A stretch of DNA of 28,279 nt, from positions 1 through 28,279 of the forward strand of contig JBLHKZ010000042.1 of the NCBI GenBank assembly GCA_047618185.1, given 5' to 3'. The notes under the pieces were generated by a model that saw only the letters and a list, made by a program, of their open reading frames with translations, did no database searches and was not told where the DNA came from. Positions 7,855 to 16,600 of the stretch are shown piece by piece. This stretch comes from JAYPEY01 sp047618185. Its GTDB lineage: Bacteria > Verrucomicrobiota > Verrucomicrobiia > Limisphaerales > JAYPEY01. A program made the translations under genes and the position numbers. Each line of letters begins with the position of its first letter. Within the stretch, counting starts at the first letter, position 1.

Positions 7855-7892
7855 TTTAGCCGCAAAGAGGGCGCAAAAAACACAAAAAAGGA
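7855..7892 (-). repeat. Shared leader repeat, copy 2
   Basis: About 38 bp ending 7 nt before the ATG at 7847 of the ankyrin/beta-lactamase-fold gene. It is the same sequence as 5756-5792 with one additional G. Both copies have the same orientation relative to the gene they precede, about 2.1 kb apart. Confidence 0.85.
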
Positions 7893-7932
7893 TGTCGGAT
7901 TAGATATAGCGAATGCCTGCTTCTTGGATCTC

Positions 7933-9372
7933 CTATTTCGACAACCGATCCAGAACATTCCTCGTGATCTGAACAACGGCGGGATCCTTGCCTTTCAGCC
8001 CATGCGCCCAGTCAGTGCTCCCGCAGGTAAAGACCGTGCCGCCCTGAGTATAGACGCCCAGGACCGCGTTGCCCGTATGATCCGGCCCCGGCCATTTTTC
8101 ATACCAAATGCTATCGCCCGGCGCCCACTTCGCCGGGCAGGTTCCCAGAATCGTAAACGACTTGGGTGTTCCATCCTTGTTTGTCGGGAATGGCAGCCCG
8201 TCCTTCCACTCGATCTCACAGCCGTCGCACTCGTAGCCCACGATCGTGTTCTTGCCCCCAAATTCATCGCCGCGTTTCAGATCCGTCCCCGCGTACACCC
8301 AGTGATCCGGACGATGCACAGTATACGAGCCTTTGCCGTCCATGAACTGACCATGGCTCTTGTGGTAGCCGCCGTGCAGGAAACCCACGCCGGTCATCGT
8401 ATTCTCCGGCCGATTGATCAGATGATGGCTCCACAAGGATGAAAGCAGACTTCGGTCGTCCGTGGGGTAAACCGGGTCCTGATTGTGCCACTGCTTCCAA
8501 CAGGTCAACGCGCGATCGCCCCCTTCCCAACGGACCTGCCAACAAACCGAATTGCCGCTGAAGAAGGCCGCGTTGCCGCCATCGGCAATAAACTTCTCCA
8601 AACTGTCCCGCATCGGCGCCGACCAGTATTCGTCGTGTCCCACGCTGAGAACGAGCCGGTAGTTCTTCAGAATTTCGGGACGCTGTTCGAGATCCATGTT
8701 CGACGCGTAATCGAGGGTGTAGCCCGCCCGCTCCGCCCATTCCACGAAGGGGAGCTCCCATCGGCTGAACAGGCTGCCCGACGGACGATCGAACGAAACC
8801 CGATGCCCCTGAAGATTGTTTCGACCGTGATAGCCATAGAGGCTGGAGCCACCCCAATTGTTGTAGGCGTTGTAGGTGTTTACCGCGAGTTGGATCAGGA
8901 TCTTCGTGTCCTTGCCGGGCTCCGCGGGTCGCAAGACGAAATAACAGCGGCTCTCCGCCGTGCGACGATTCCGTTGCACAAATTTCCCACCGCGATCCTC
9001 CACCTTGAACAGCGCCTCGTAGTAGCCGCTTTTCCAGGTCGTCGGAACCTTCATCTTGAAACTCACGGGCCATTTGCAACCGTGCGACGAAGCGTTCTCG
9101 GGAATGGCATGCTCCGCTCCCGGAATGTTCTTTTTCGAGTAGACGACCTCCTGCTTGCCGCCGTAACGCACTATCTCGACCGAGTATTTCGCCCCGCTTG
9201 TCGAGGTGTGCAAAACCAACTCCTCGCCCGGCGCGTAACTGATCCGCCCGCTGTAGCCCTCGATGTACAACGGTCGTGGTTCGTCGCTGCGTTGGGCCGA
9301 CTGCGCAAGAAATGCGGGGGCAACGAGGGCGAATAAGGCGGAAAGGAATATCGTGCGTGAGCTTGTCTTCAT
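7933..9372 (-). CDS. Exported N,N-dimethylformamidase large-subunit-like protein
   Basis: 479 residues from the ATG at 9372, which gives a standard signal peptide (MKTSSRTIFLSALFALVAPA); an ATG at 9384 is also possible. Residues about 30-140 look like a beta-sandwich (GYSGRISYAPGEELVLH). The rest matches the large-subunit C-terminal domain of N,N-dimethylformamidase: NTYNAYNNWGGSSLYGYHG, then LVLSVGHDEYWS with Tyr249, then AFFSGNSVCWQVRWE. In the characterised enzyme a mononuclear iron is held by two Tyr and one Glu, and the HDEYW tyrosine is a candidate ligand here. The characterised enzyme also needs a small subunit, which is not seen nearby. The substrate is therefore unknown. Export sets it apart from cytoplasmic DMFase. 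It is divergent from the PSD1 gene across 54 bp. Confidence 0.8.
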   Translation of the reverse strand: MKTSSRTIFLSALFALVAPAFLAQSAQRSDEPRPLYIEGYSGRISYAPGEELVLHTSTSGAKYSVEIVRYGGKQEVVYSKKNIPGAEHAIPENASSHGCKWPVSFKMKVPTTWKSGYYEALFKVEDRGGKFVQRNRRTAESRCYFVLRPAEPGKDTKILIQLAVNTYNAYNNWGGSSLYGYHGRNNLQGHRVSFDRPSGSLFSRWELPFVEWAERAGYTLDYASNMDLEQRPEILKNYRLVLSVGHDEYWSAPMRDSLEKFIADGGNAAFFSGNSVCWQVRWEGGDRALTCWKQWHNQDPVYPTDDRSLLSSLWSHHLINRPENTMTGVGFLHGGYHKSHGQFMDGKGSYTVHRPDHWVYAGTDLKRGDEFGGKNTIVGYECDGCEIEWKDGLPFPTNKDGTPKSFTILGTCPAKWAPGDSIWYEKWPGPDHTGNAVLGVYTQGGTVFTCGSTDWAHGLKGKDPAVVQITRNVLDRLSK

Positions 9373-9426
9373 GGGATTCGGCATTGAATTTCGGAGTCGC
9401 ACCGAAGACTATAGATTTTTGATCAA
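9373..9426. promoter_or_regulatory. Divergent 54-bp intergenic region with weak -10-like site
   Basis: Must hold control signals for both the leftward DMFase-like gene and the rightward PSD1 gene. TATAGA at 9410-9415 resembles a -10 element for the rightward gene. TTGAAT at 9384-9389 is a poor -35 candidate because the spacer is about 20 bp. If used, the PSD1 mRNA would have a very short leader. No Shine-Dalgarno sequence is present on either side. Confidence 0.25.
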
Positions 9427-12400
9427 ATGAAGAAAGCGCGAATCCAATCCGTATTCCCGACGCCGCTCGCAATCCTGCTTGCCCTGATGCTAACCGCAAC
9501 CGGCGCCTACGCCCGCGAGGACACCTCGTTCTTCGAGAGCAAGATTCGCCCCCTGCTGATCAAACGCTGCTACGAATGTCATTCCGCCGAGGAGAAGATC
9601 AAAGGCGGCCTTCGGCTCGACACTCAGGCTGGCTGGAAACTCGGCGGCGATTCCGGACCCGCGATCGTTCCCGGCAATTCTGAAAAGAGCCTGCTTTTCC
9701 AAGCCGTCAGCTATGACGACAATGATCTGCAAATGCCGCCCAAGGGCAAACTCGACGACCTTGAAATCGAGGCCCTCAAGAAGTGGATTGAATCGGGCGC
9801 GCCCGATCCGCGGATGGAATCGGTCGAAGTCGCCGAAGGCTCCGGCATCGATCTTAAGAAAGGCCGGGAATTCTGGTCGTTCAAACCGCCGGTCAAACAT
9901 CCCCTGCCCAAACTGAAGAATGCCAATTGGCCGCAAACCGAAGTCGATCATTTCATCCTGGCGAAACAAGAGCAGGAAGGTCTGATTCCCGCCAGCGACG
10001 CGGATCGCGAAACGCTCATTCGCCGCGCCTATTTCGACCTCGTCGGCATACCTCCCCGCCCGGAAGAGATCGACGCCTTTCTGAACGACACCTCCGCCAA
10101 CGCCTTCGAGAAGGTCATCGATAACCTCCTTAGCTCTCCGCACTTCGGCGAACGCTGGGGGCGACGCTGGCTGGATATCGCGCGCTTCGCCGAATCCAGC
10201 GGCGGCGGCCGGGCGCTCATTTTCCCCAACGCCTGGCGCTACCGCGATTACGTCGTAAACGCCTTCAACCAAGACAAGCCCTACACCCAGTTCGTGCGCG
10301 AACAGATCGCCGGCGACCTGCTTTCCTCCGATTCCCTGGAGACGCGCGCCGAACAGATTATCGCCACTGGCTTCCTCCTGCTCGGCCCCATCAATTACGA
10401 ACTCCAGGACAAGGAACTGCTCCGCATGGAAGTCGTCGACGAGCAAATGACCACGGTCGGCAAGTCGATGCTCGGCATGACCATCGGCTGTGCCCGTTGT
10501 CACGACCACAAGTTCGATCCCATTCCGGCGAGCGACTACTACGCCCTGGCCGGTATTTTCCGCAGCTCCGACTCATTGGTTCCCGGCAACGTCTCTGGCT
10601 GGGAGAGGCGCTTCCTGCCCATGGCCCCGGACATTGAGGAAAAATACGCCGTCCTCGACAAAACTAATCAAGCGCTCACCAAAGTGAAGGCCGAGTTCAA
10701 AAAGATCGAAAAGAAATTCAACACACTGAAAGCGGCGGCGTCTCCCAAGACACAAACAACGTCCCACGAAGGCATCGTGATCGATGACAAGGACGCCGAA
10801 CTTAAGGGCGATTGGACGTCCTCAAACTCGACCGGCAAATGGGTGGGCGAAAACTATATCCACGACGCCCAACAATTTCGCGGGCACAAACACGCTCGCT
10901 TCACGCCCAAAATTTCTGAACCGGGAATCTATGAAATTCGCGTATCATGGGCCTACAGCGGCAATCGCGCTTCCAACACGACCATCACCATCGTTTCAGA
11001 AGACGGCGAAAAGATTGTCACGGTGAATCAGAAGAAGGAGCCGGCGATCGACGGGCTCTGGCACTCCCTCGGACAATTCACCCTCGCCGCCGGCAAGCGC
11101 GGCTACGTCCAGGTATCCAATCACAAAGCCGATGGCGTGGTGATCGCCGACGCTGTTCAGTTCATCCCCCTGACGACTAAACCTCCCAAGCCTCGCCCCA
11201 ACGTTCTGGCCAACACCCACCCAACCGGCGAGGTCGACAATCCGGAACTCGTCCCCTTCATCGTCCCCGATCCCGACGTCCTCCCCGGCGTCGTCATCGA
11301 CGACACCCAGGCGCGCGTCATCGGCCAGTGGCAGCAGTCCACTCATACCCCGCCCTACGTCGGCTACAGCTACATCCACGACATGAAGGACGGCAAGGGC
11401 GAGAAGCAGATCATCTTCGAAACCAAGCTACCCAAGTCCGGAATGTATGAAGTCCGGATGTCGCACTGCTACAACATCCGACGCGCGACCAACGCCCCGA
11501 TCACCATCCGCCACGCCGACGGAGAGACCACCCTTCGCATCAACGAACAGGAGCTCCCCGCGCACGACAAACTGTTCCGCACGCTCGGCAAGTTTCGCTT
11601 TGAAAAAGACGCCCTCGCGTCAGTCACCATTTCCAATGAAGGCACGGAGGGCAAGTATGTCATCGCCGACGCCGTGCAGTTCATTTCCATCGATGAGCTC
11701 AAAGAACGCGAGATCAAGTTGGCGGAACTTGAGAAGGTCCGGAAACAATTGTTGGCCAAACGCCGCGAGCGCGAGGATCTCGACGCTCAGGTCGCCCGGA
11801 TGAAGCGCTACAAGCTCCCGCCCCGCGCGCAAGCCATGGCCATGAAAGAAGCCGAAGACGCCGGCGACTACTTCCTCGCCGTGCGCGGAAACATCCACAA
11901 GCTCGGACCGCAGATCCCTCGTGGATTCCTCTCCGTCGCCTGGCAAAAGGACGCGCCGCCCAAGATCGCCGAGAAATCCAGCGGTCGACTCGAATTCGCC
12001 GACTGGATCGCCAGCCGCGAGAATCCCCTCACCGCCCGTGTCATGGTCAATCGCATCTGGCATCACCTTCTCGGCCGCGGACTGGTGAGCACGCCGGACA
12101 ATTTCGGCGCCGCCGGCATGGCTCCCACCCATCCCGAGCTGCTCGACTGGCTCGCGGTCGATTTCATGGACAATGGCTGGTCCGTGAAACAGGCAATCAA
12201 GCGGGTCATGCTCTCGCGGGTCTACCAAATCTCCAGCAGCGCTAATTCAACGAATCCCGCCGACAAAGACCCAAACAACTTCCTTCTCAGCCACGCCCTC
12301 ACCAAACGCCTCGACGCCGAGGCCATTCGCGACTCAATGCTTTTCGTCAGCGGCGAACTCAACGCCACCGTCGGAGGCAAAACCATCCCCGGCGATCTCC

Positions 12401-12813
12401 GATCGGAATTCGACTACACCTTCACGGGCAAGCGACGCAGCCTCTACTCGCCCGTCTTTCGCAACAACCTGGAAGACATCTTCAACGTTTTCGATTTCGC
12501 AAATCCAAACCTCGTCGCCGGCAAGCGCGGAAACAGCGCCGTCGCGACACAAGCCCTCTACCTGATGAACAGCCCCTTCGTCCGCGAGCGCGCCGAAGCC
12601 GCCGCAAAACGCATCATCCGCTCAGACTCCGCGACGACGGCCGCGCGCATCAAAGAAGCTTACCGCCAGACGCTGAGCCGATCTCCGACCGCCGAGGAAC
12701 TGCGCCTCGCGACCGAATTCCTCGGCGATGAAAACTCCGAGGACCAACTCGCCAACCTCACCGACCTCTGCCAATCCCTCTTCGCCTGCGTCGACTTCCG
12801 GTTCTTGAACTAG
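9427..12813 (+). CDS. PSD1-type secreted cytochrome protein with two golvesin-like domains
   Basis: 1128 residues. A signal peptide ends near residue 30 (LLALMLTATGAYA). PSCyt1 domain: heme motif CYECH at Cys48-His52 in KIRPLLIKRCYECHS. DUF1549 spans about 170-375, including RRAYFDLVGIPPRPEEIDAF and a second CxxCH (CARCH, Cys355-His359). Two similar beta domains at about 449-582 and 621-755 both begin I/V-V-I-DD and end ADAVQFI; they resemble golvesin C-terminal / xanthan-lyase-associated modules. A charged, helical stretch (about 755-800) leads to DUF1553 at about 850-1110 (FADWIASRENPLTARVMVNR, TKRLDAEAIRDSMLFVSG). The family is characteristic of Planctomycetes and Verrucomicrobia and is probably periplasmic; its biochemical role is unproven, often proposed in polysaccharide use. 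The common DUF1501 neighbour gene is absent here. Confidence 0.93.
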   Translation: MKKARIQSVFPTPLAILLALMLTATGAYAREDTSFFESKIRPLLIKRCYECHSAEEKIKGGLRLDTQAGWKLGGDSGPAIVPGNSEKSLLFQAVSYDDNDLQMPPKGKLDDLEIEALKKWIESGAPDPRMESVEVAEGSGIDLKKGREFWSFKPPVKHPLPKLKNANWPQTEVDHFILAKQEQEGLIPASDADRETLIRRAYFDLVGIPPRPEEIDAFLNDTSANAFEKVIDNLLSSPHFGERWGRRWLDIARFAESSGGGRALIFPNAWRYRDYVVNAFNQDKPYTQFVREQIAGDLLSSDSLETRAEQIIATGFLLLGPINYELQDKELLRMEVVDEQMTTVGKSMLGMTIGCARCHDHKFDPIPASDYYALAGIFRSSDSLVPGNVSGWERRFLPMAPDIEEKYAVLDKTNQALTKVKAEFKKIEKKFNTLKAAASPKTQTTSHEGIVIDDKDAELKGDWTSSNSTGKWVGENYIHDAQQFRGHKHARFTPKISEPGIYEIRVSWAYSGNRASNTTITIVSEDGEKIVTVNQKKEPAIDGLWHSLGQFTLAAGKRGYVQVSNHKADGVVIADAVQFIPLTTKPPKPRPNVLANTHPTGEVDNPELVPFIVPDPDVLPGVVIDDTQARVIGQWQQSTHTPPYVGYSYIHDMKDGKGEKQIIFETKLPKSGMYEVRMSHCYNIRRATNAPITIRHADGETTLRINEQELPAHDKLFRTLGKFRFEKDALASVTISNEGTEGKYVIADAVQFISIDELKEREIKLAELEKVRKQLLAKRREREDLDAQVARMKRYKLPPRAQAMAMKEAEDAGDYFLAVRGNIHKLGPQIPRGFLSVAWQKDAPPKIAEKSSGRLEFADWIASRENPLTARVMVNRIWHHLLGRGLVSTPDNFGAAGMAPTHPELLDWLAVDFMDNGWSVKQAIKRVMLSRVYQISSSANSTNPADKDPNNFLLSHALTKRLDAEAIRDSMLFVSGELNATVGGKTIPGDLRSEFDYTFTGKRRSLYSPVFRNNLEDIFNVFDFANPNLVAGKRGNSAVATQALYLMNSPFVRERAEAAAKRIIRSDSATTAARIKEAYRQTLSRSPTAEELRLATEFLGDENSEDQLANLTDLCQSLFACVDFRFLN

Positions 12814-12874
12814 ACCGACAATAGGCGCATCAACAGATTGTGTTTTGCTGACCGCACCTTCGGCCCATTCCAAG

Positions 12875-13281
12875 ATGGAAACCTCCGAGATAATTTCACT
12901 ACTGGGATACACAGACCGTTGGATAAATCTTGGAGTGATCAACGATGACACCCTGAAACAACAGTGGGAGAAATATTGTAAATCTGATGACAAGAATCCC
13001 GAACATTATCGATTCGGCGCTTTCGTAGAGTTCCTGGCGAAGAAAGAGCATTTTACGGATACGGATATTCAGAAAATCCTGGGGCTGGACGAAGACACCG
13101 CTCTCGGAGGGGATCTCCGAGATCAAGAATCAGGGCGTCGAATGACAAGTTCATGCATGAAGCGCTTCTGGCGTCAAAGGATGCAACCGCTCAGGACATC
13201 AAATGGTTGATCAGGCACGGCGCGAACAAAGGGCTTAGAACGAGAGCTCGCAAGATCCGCGACAGTCAGGCGAGGGAGTGA
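12875..13281 (+). pseudogene. Frameshifted small gene, unknown family
   Basis: The first part from the ATG at 12875 reads as a plausible soluble protein (METSEIISLLGYTDRWINLG, then HYRFGAFVEFLAKKEHF and DIQKILGLDEDTAL). Around 13105-13160 the frame loses protein character, while another frame takes over as NDKFMHEALLASKD, then IKWLIRHGANKGLRTRARK, and stops at 13281. The intervening bases in the third frame (GISEIKNQGVE) also look coding, so one or two indels are likely. The first frame alone would end at 13210 with an unnatural Arg/Cys-rich tail. The last 15 codons lie in a 52-bp sequence repeated at 13605-13656. A sequencing error is the other explanation. No function can be proposed. Confidence 0.6.
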
Positions 13282-13286
13282 GCCGC
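13235..13286 (+). repeat. 52-bp perfect direct repeat, copy 1
   Basis: Identical over 52 bases to 13605-13656. This copy covers the C-terminal codons (LRTRARKIRDSQARE) and stop of the frameshifted gene. The two copies flank a 318-bp hairpin-rich segment. Confidence 0.95.
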
Positions 13287-13356
13287 TCAAACCGGCTGAC
13301 TGCCTTCCGGCTCAAGCTGCCCGCAAAGTCCACAGTTACCCAAAGGCCAAGCATAC

Positions 13357-13511
13357 TCCGGGGAGCACACGCGCCCCCGCGTGTTGGATTTGGCGCCCCC
13401 GCCGAATTCTCCGGGCCCTGCGGTCGAGCCGCGTGAAATCCAAGCCGTTACACGCCATAGCTCATCGGCGAGGCGCCAATGAGAGCACACGGCGCGCGCG
13501 CGCTCCCCGGA
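13357..13511. repeat. Large imperfect inverted repeat (MITE/BIME-like)
   Basis: The arm at 13357-13406 begins TCCGGGGAGCACACGCG; the arm at 13465-13511 ends CGCTCCCCGGA and is an imperfect reverse complement of the first, sharing GGAGC/GCTCC ends and GGCGCC centres. The left arm itself holds two small GC-rich hairpins with CCCC loops (13367-13384 and about 13390-13405). The 58-base centre has no obvious coding content. Confidence 0.6.
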
Positions 13512-13559
13512 AAAGAACCACGATGAGGGACTGCCGTAAAAGTCAAACTTTGAGAGCCT

Positions 13560-13576
13560 CCCCGGCAGAGCCGGGG
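13560..13576. repeat. Short GC-rich hairpin
   Basis: CCCCGGC at 13560-13566 and GCCGGGG at 13570-13576 form a perfect 7-bp stem around a 3-base loop (AGA). There is no T-run after it, so termination is unlikely on its own. It is part of the repeat-rich segment. Confidence 0.6.
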
Positions 13577-13584
13577 GATCTCCT

Positions 13585-13606
13585 ATTGGACCATTATTGG
13601 ACCATT
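13585..13606 (+). repeat. 11-bp tandem duplication
   Basis: ATTGGACCATT occurs twice head to tail (13585-13595 and 13596-13606) and overlaps the first two bases of the second 52-bp direct-repeat copy by its last two. Such a short perfect tandem at a repeat boundary may be a junction scar or replication slippage. Confidence 0.9.
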
Positions 13607-13656
13607 AGAACGAGAGCTCGCAAGATCCGCGACAGTCAGGCGAGGGAGTGAGCCGC
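13605..13656 (+). repeat. 52-bp perfect direct repeat, copy 2
   Basis: Same 52 bases as 13235-13286. It can be read as the same C-terminal peptide and stop codon (ending at 13651) but is not attached to the rest of the gene. It lies 7 bp before the 3' end of the convergent smc gene. Confidence 0.95.
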
Positions 13657-13663
13657 ACTTCCC

Positions 13664-16600
13664 CTACTCGGCCACGGTGATCTCCAGCGTGTCGCCCTTG
13701 TTGTGTTCCTCGTTCTCCTCTTCCTCAACGTCCTTGCCATTCGCAGGCGGAACCAATGGTCGTTCGTGCGGAGAATCATCGTCAGTCTTGTGAAATTTCA
13801 CGCTGACAATCTTGCTCACGCCGCGTTCCTGCATCGTCACGCCGTAAAGCACGTCGGCGATGCCGATGGTGCGCTTGTTGTGCGTGATGATGATGAATTG
13901 CGAGTGGTCGAGAAAGCGTTTCAGGATGCCGATGAAGCGATTGATGTTCGACTCGTCGAGCGGGGCGTCCAGCTCGTCCAGCACGCAGAACGGGCTCGGC
14001 TTCACCTGATAGATCGCGAACAGCAAGGCCACAGCAGTCATCGTCTGCTCGCCGCCGGAGAGCAGTGAAATGCCCTGCAGCTTCTTACCCGGAGGTCGTG
14101 CGACGATGTCGATGCCGCTCTCGAGCACGTTCTCCTTGTCGACGAGAATCAGGTCGGCTTTGCCTCCATTGAAGATCTCGGTGAACATCTCCTTAAAATT
14201 CTCGCGAATCTTATCGAAGGTCTCGGTGAACATCTGTTTGGTCTGGACGTTGATGCGGGAAATAACTTCCATCAACTCAGTCTTGGCCGAGACCAGATCG
14301 TCGTGCTGGTTCGTCAGAAATTCGTAGCGCTGCTCGGTCTCCTCATATTCCTCGATCGCCACCAGATTCACCGGCCCCATGCCATCGAGTTTTTCCTGCA
14401 GGAGATTCACCTGCTTCGCGACGTCTTCCCAGTTGGTGCTCAAACCCTGAGACTCCAGTTCATCGGGCAGAACGGTTTCCACCTTGGCCTGCCCCTCGTC
14501 CGCCCAGGTGATGGTGATGCATTCGCCGCGCACGTCTTCCAGATTAATCTGATACTTCTGCTGTACGCGCTCGTTCAGATTTTGGACAGTCATGTTCTTC
14601 TCGGCCAGCTCGACATCCAACGCGCCGCGTTTCTCCTGGTTCGCCTCCAAAGCCCGACGGCCCGTCCGAAGCCCTTCCTCGCGCATTTCAATCTCGCCCT
14701 CCAGCGCCGTGCGTTCGGTCGCTTTGCCCTTCAGCGTTTCGGCGATCTGCTCACGCTCATGGCGCAACGATTCAATCTTCTGCCGCGCCGTCGCGATCTC
14801 AGCCTCCGACCGGGTTGCGCGCTCGGAAAAGGATGCAATCTCACTGCGCCGTTGTTCGGCCAGTTGCTTCATCTCGGCAATACGGACCTCCAGCGGCCGT
14901 TGTTGATTCCGCAGGGAGGCGCATTTCTCCTCCTTGGTCGCCAGCTCGACTTTGGCCTCGGTCAGCTCGCCATTGGCGGCGTCGCGGCCCTGACGAAATT
15001 CGTCGAGACCGGTGTTCAATCCCTGCACCGAGCCCTGCAATTCTTCGTCTCGTTTCTCCAGTTCGGAAATGTTTGCCGCCAACGCCTCGCGCTTGTCTTT
15101 GCCTTCGCGATCCTGCTCGCCAAGGCTTTGAATCTCGTAGACCACGGTGTCGATCTTCTGATGCAGCACGCGTAGGGAATTTTGCAGGACGTTGTACTCC
15201 CCTTCACGAGTCGCGATCTCCACCTCCTGCTTGCGCAGCTGGCTCTGTGCTTCCTGCAACCCCGCCTGCAGCTGCGTCTGCTCGCTCTGCAAGGCGCCCT
15301 TGGCCCGACTGGCGACATCCACCTGTCCCTGCAGTTCCGTCAATTGCACCCGCAATTGTTCGATCTGATTCTTGCGAGCCAACAAGGACGACATCGCGCC
15401 GCCGTTGCCATTCTTCGTGCCGCCGGTAAACACCCCGTGCCGATCGAGCAGCTCGCCATCGAGAGTGACAAAATCGCGTTCGCCCGGCTTCTGATTCCAG
15501 AACTCGGTCGCGGCGGCAAGATTCGGAACAATGTAGGTTCGTCCGAGCAAACTCTTGAGCAGAGTCGAGCTCGCCTCGTCGACTTCGACGACGCTCAAGG
15601 CGGCGATCGGCTTCGCGCCGCCCTCGTCCACCGGAACAAAACCGTTCGGCGAAACAAAGGTTTGTGATGCAGAATCCGCAGTCATCCTCAAATCCAGGGA
15701 AGCGATACTGGCGCGGCCGTCTTTCTTCTCCGTGAGGTCCGCGATGATCGCGCGCGCCGATTCGGAGCGGTCGGTCAGAATCAACTGAAGATTGGCGCCC
15801 AATGCGGTTTCAATCGCCTGCACGTATTGATCCGGGACGGAAATCTTGTCCGCCAAGGTGCCGAGCACGGATTCGCTTTGCTTCAATGCCGCAAGCGCGC
15901 CTTCGCCGAATCCTTCGTGCGATTCCTGAAGCTGCTCCAGGACATTGAGTCGGGATTTGAGCTCCGCCTGGCGACGCGTCAAGACGTCGAGCTCGCCGGT
16001 CGCGACATTCAGCTCCTCCTGAAGCTCCCGCAGCCGAGTCTGGCGTTGTTCCACCGTGCCGCGACTGTTGGCCACATTCTGCTTCTCCGCCTCCACATTG
16101 GCCGAGAACTCATTCAATCGCTCCTCCAGTCGCGTGCGTTCCTCCTCCAGCTGGATCTTCTCCGACGAAAGTTTCTCGTGCCGCACGACGTTGCCGCGCA
16201 TCTGCAGGTCGAGGGCGTTGATCTCATTGCGCACGCGGGTCAGCTCCTGCGCCGCCGTAAAACTCTGCGCCTGCGCCGTGCGCAGTTCCTCCAGCCGCCT
16301 CTGGATATCGGCCTCAATCTTTCCCACGCCTTCGCGTCTTGATTCCAGCGCGATTCGATGTTGTCCGAGTTCCGCGTTCGCGCCCTCCAGGCGCTCATTG
16401 ACCGACGCCAACTCCTCTTCGGACGCCAGCCGTCGATCTTCGGAACGGGTAATTTCCTCCAGCGCCTGCTTGTTCTGGGATTCCAGCTCCTGCATGCGCT
16501 CCTGATTGTATCGAATGCGCTCCTCGCTCTGGTCTGCTTCGGCCTTCAGCTCCATGCCCCGCTGCTGCGTGCGGCCAATCTCCTGCTCCAACGCCATCAG

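Larger units (their letters stand above)
13287..13604. other. 318-bp non-coding, hairpin-rich segment between direct repeats
   Basis: No convincing coding frame. It contains a large imperfect inverted repeat (13357-13406 against 13465-13511), the hairpin ACACGCG/CGCGTGT at 13367-13384, a second hairpin CCCCGGC/GCCGGGG at 13560-13576, and an 11-bp tandem repeat running into the second direct-repeat copy. Composition and structure suggest a non-autonomous repeat element or the remnant of one. Confidence 0.6.

Noticed and set aside
7848..7976. N-terminal extension of the ankyrin/beta-lactamase-fold gene
   Set aside because: It would translate the leader repeat shared with another gene, and the ATG at 7847 already precedes a proper signal or anchor segment.
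8264..9499. 411-codon frame overlapping the DMFase-like gene on the same strand
   Set aside because: Gly/Arg-rich shadow frame; the overlapping frame has a signal peptide and clear family motifs.
9490..10509. Long open frame (339 codons) antisense to the PSD1 gene
   Set aside because: It lies wholly opposite strong PSCyt1/DUF1549 coding sequence; its residues show no family motif and arise from codon bias in GC-rich DNA.
13433..13651. 72-codon frame ending in the same peptide as the broken gene
   Set aside because: Only the last 15 codons, from the repeat, look like protein; the rest runs through hairpin DNA and is Arg-rich without family likeness.
13287..13663. tRNA gene or CRISPR array in the repeat-rich gap
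   Set aside because: No cloverleaf with a T-loop consensus and no regularly spaced repeats were seen; the symmetry is hairpin-type.
14303..15175. Long open frame (290 codons) antisense to smc
   Set aside because: Opposite the SMC coiled coil; low-complexity Leu/Arg/Gln composition and no recognisable domain.
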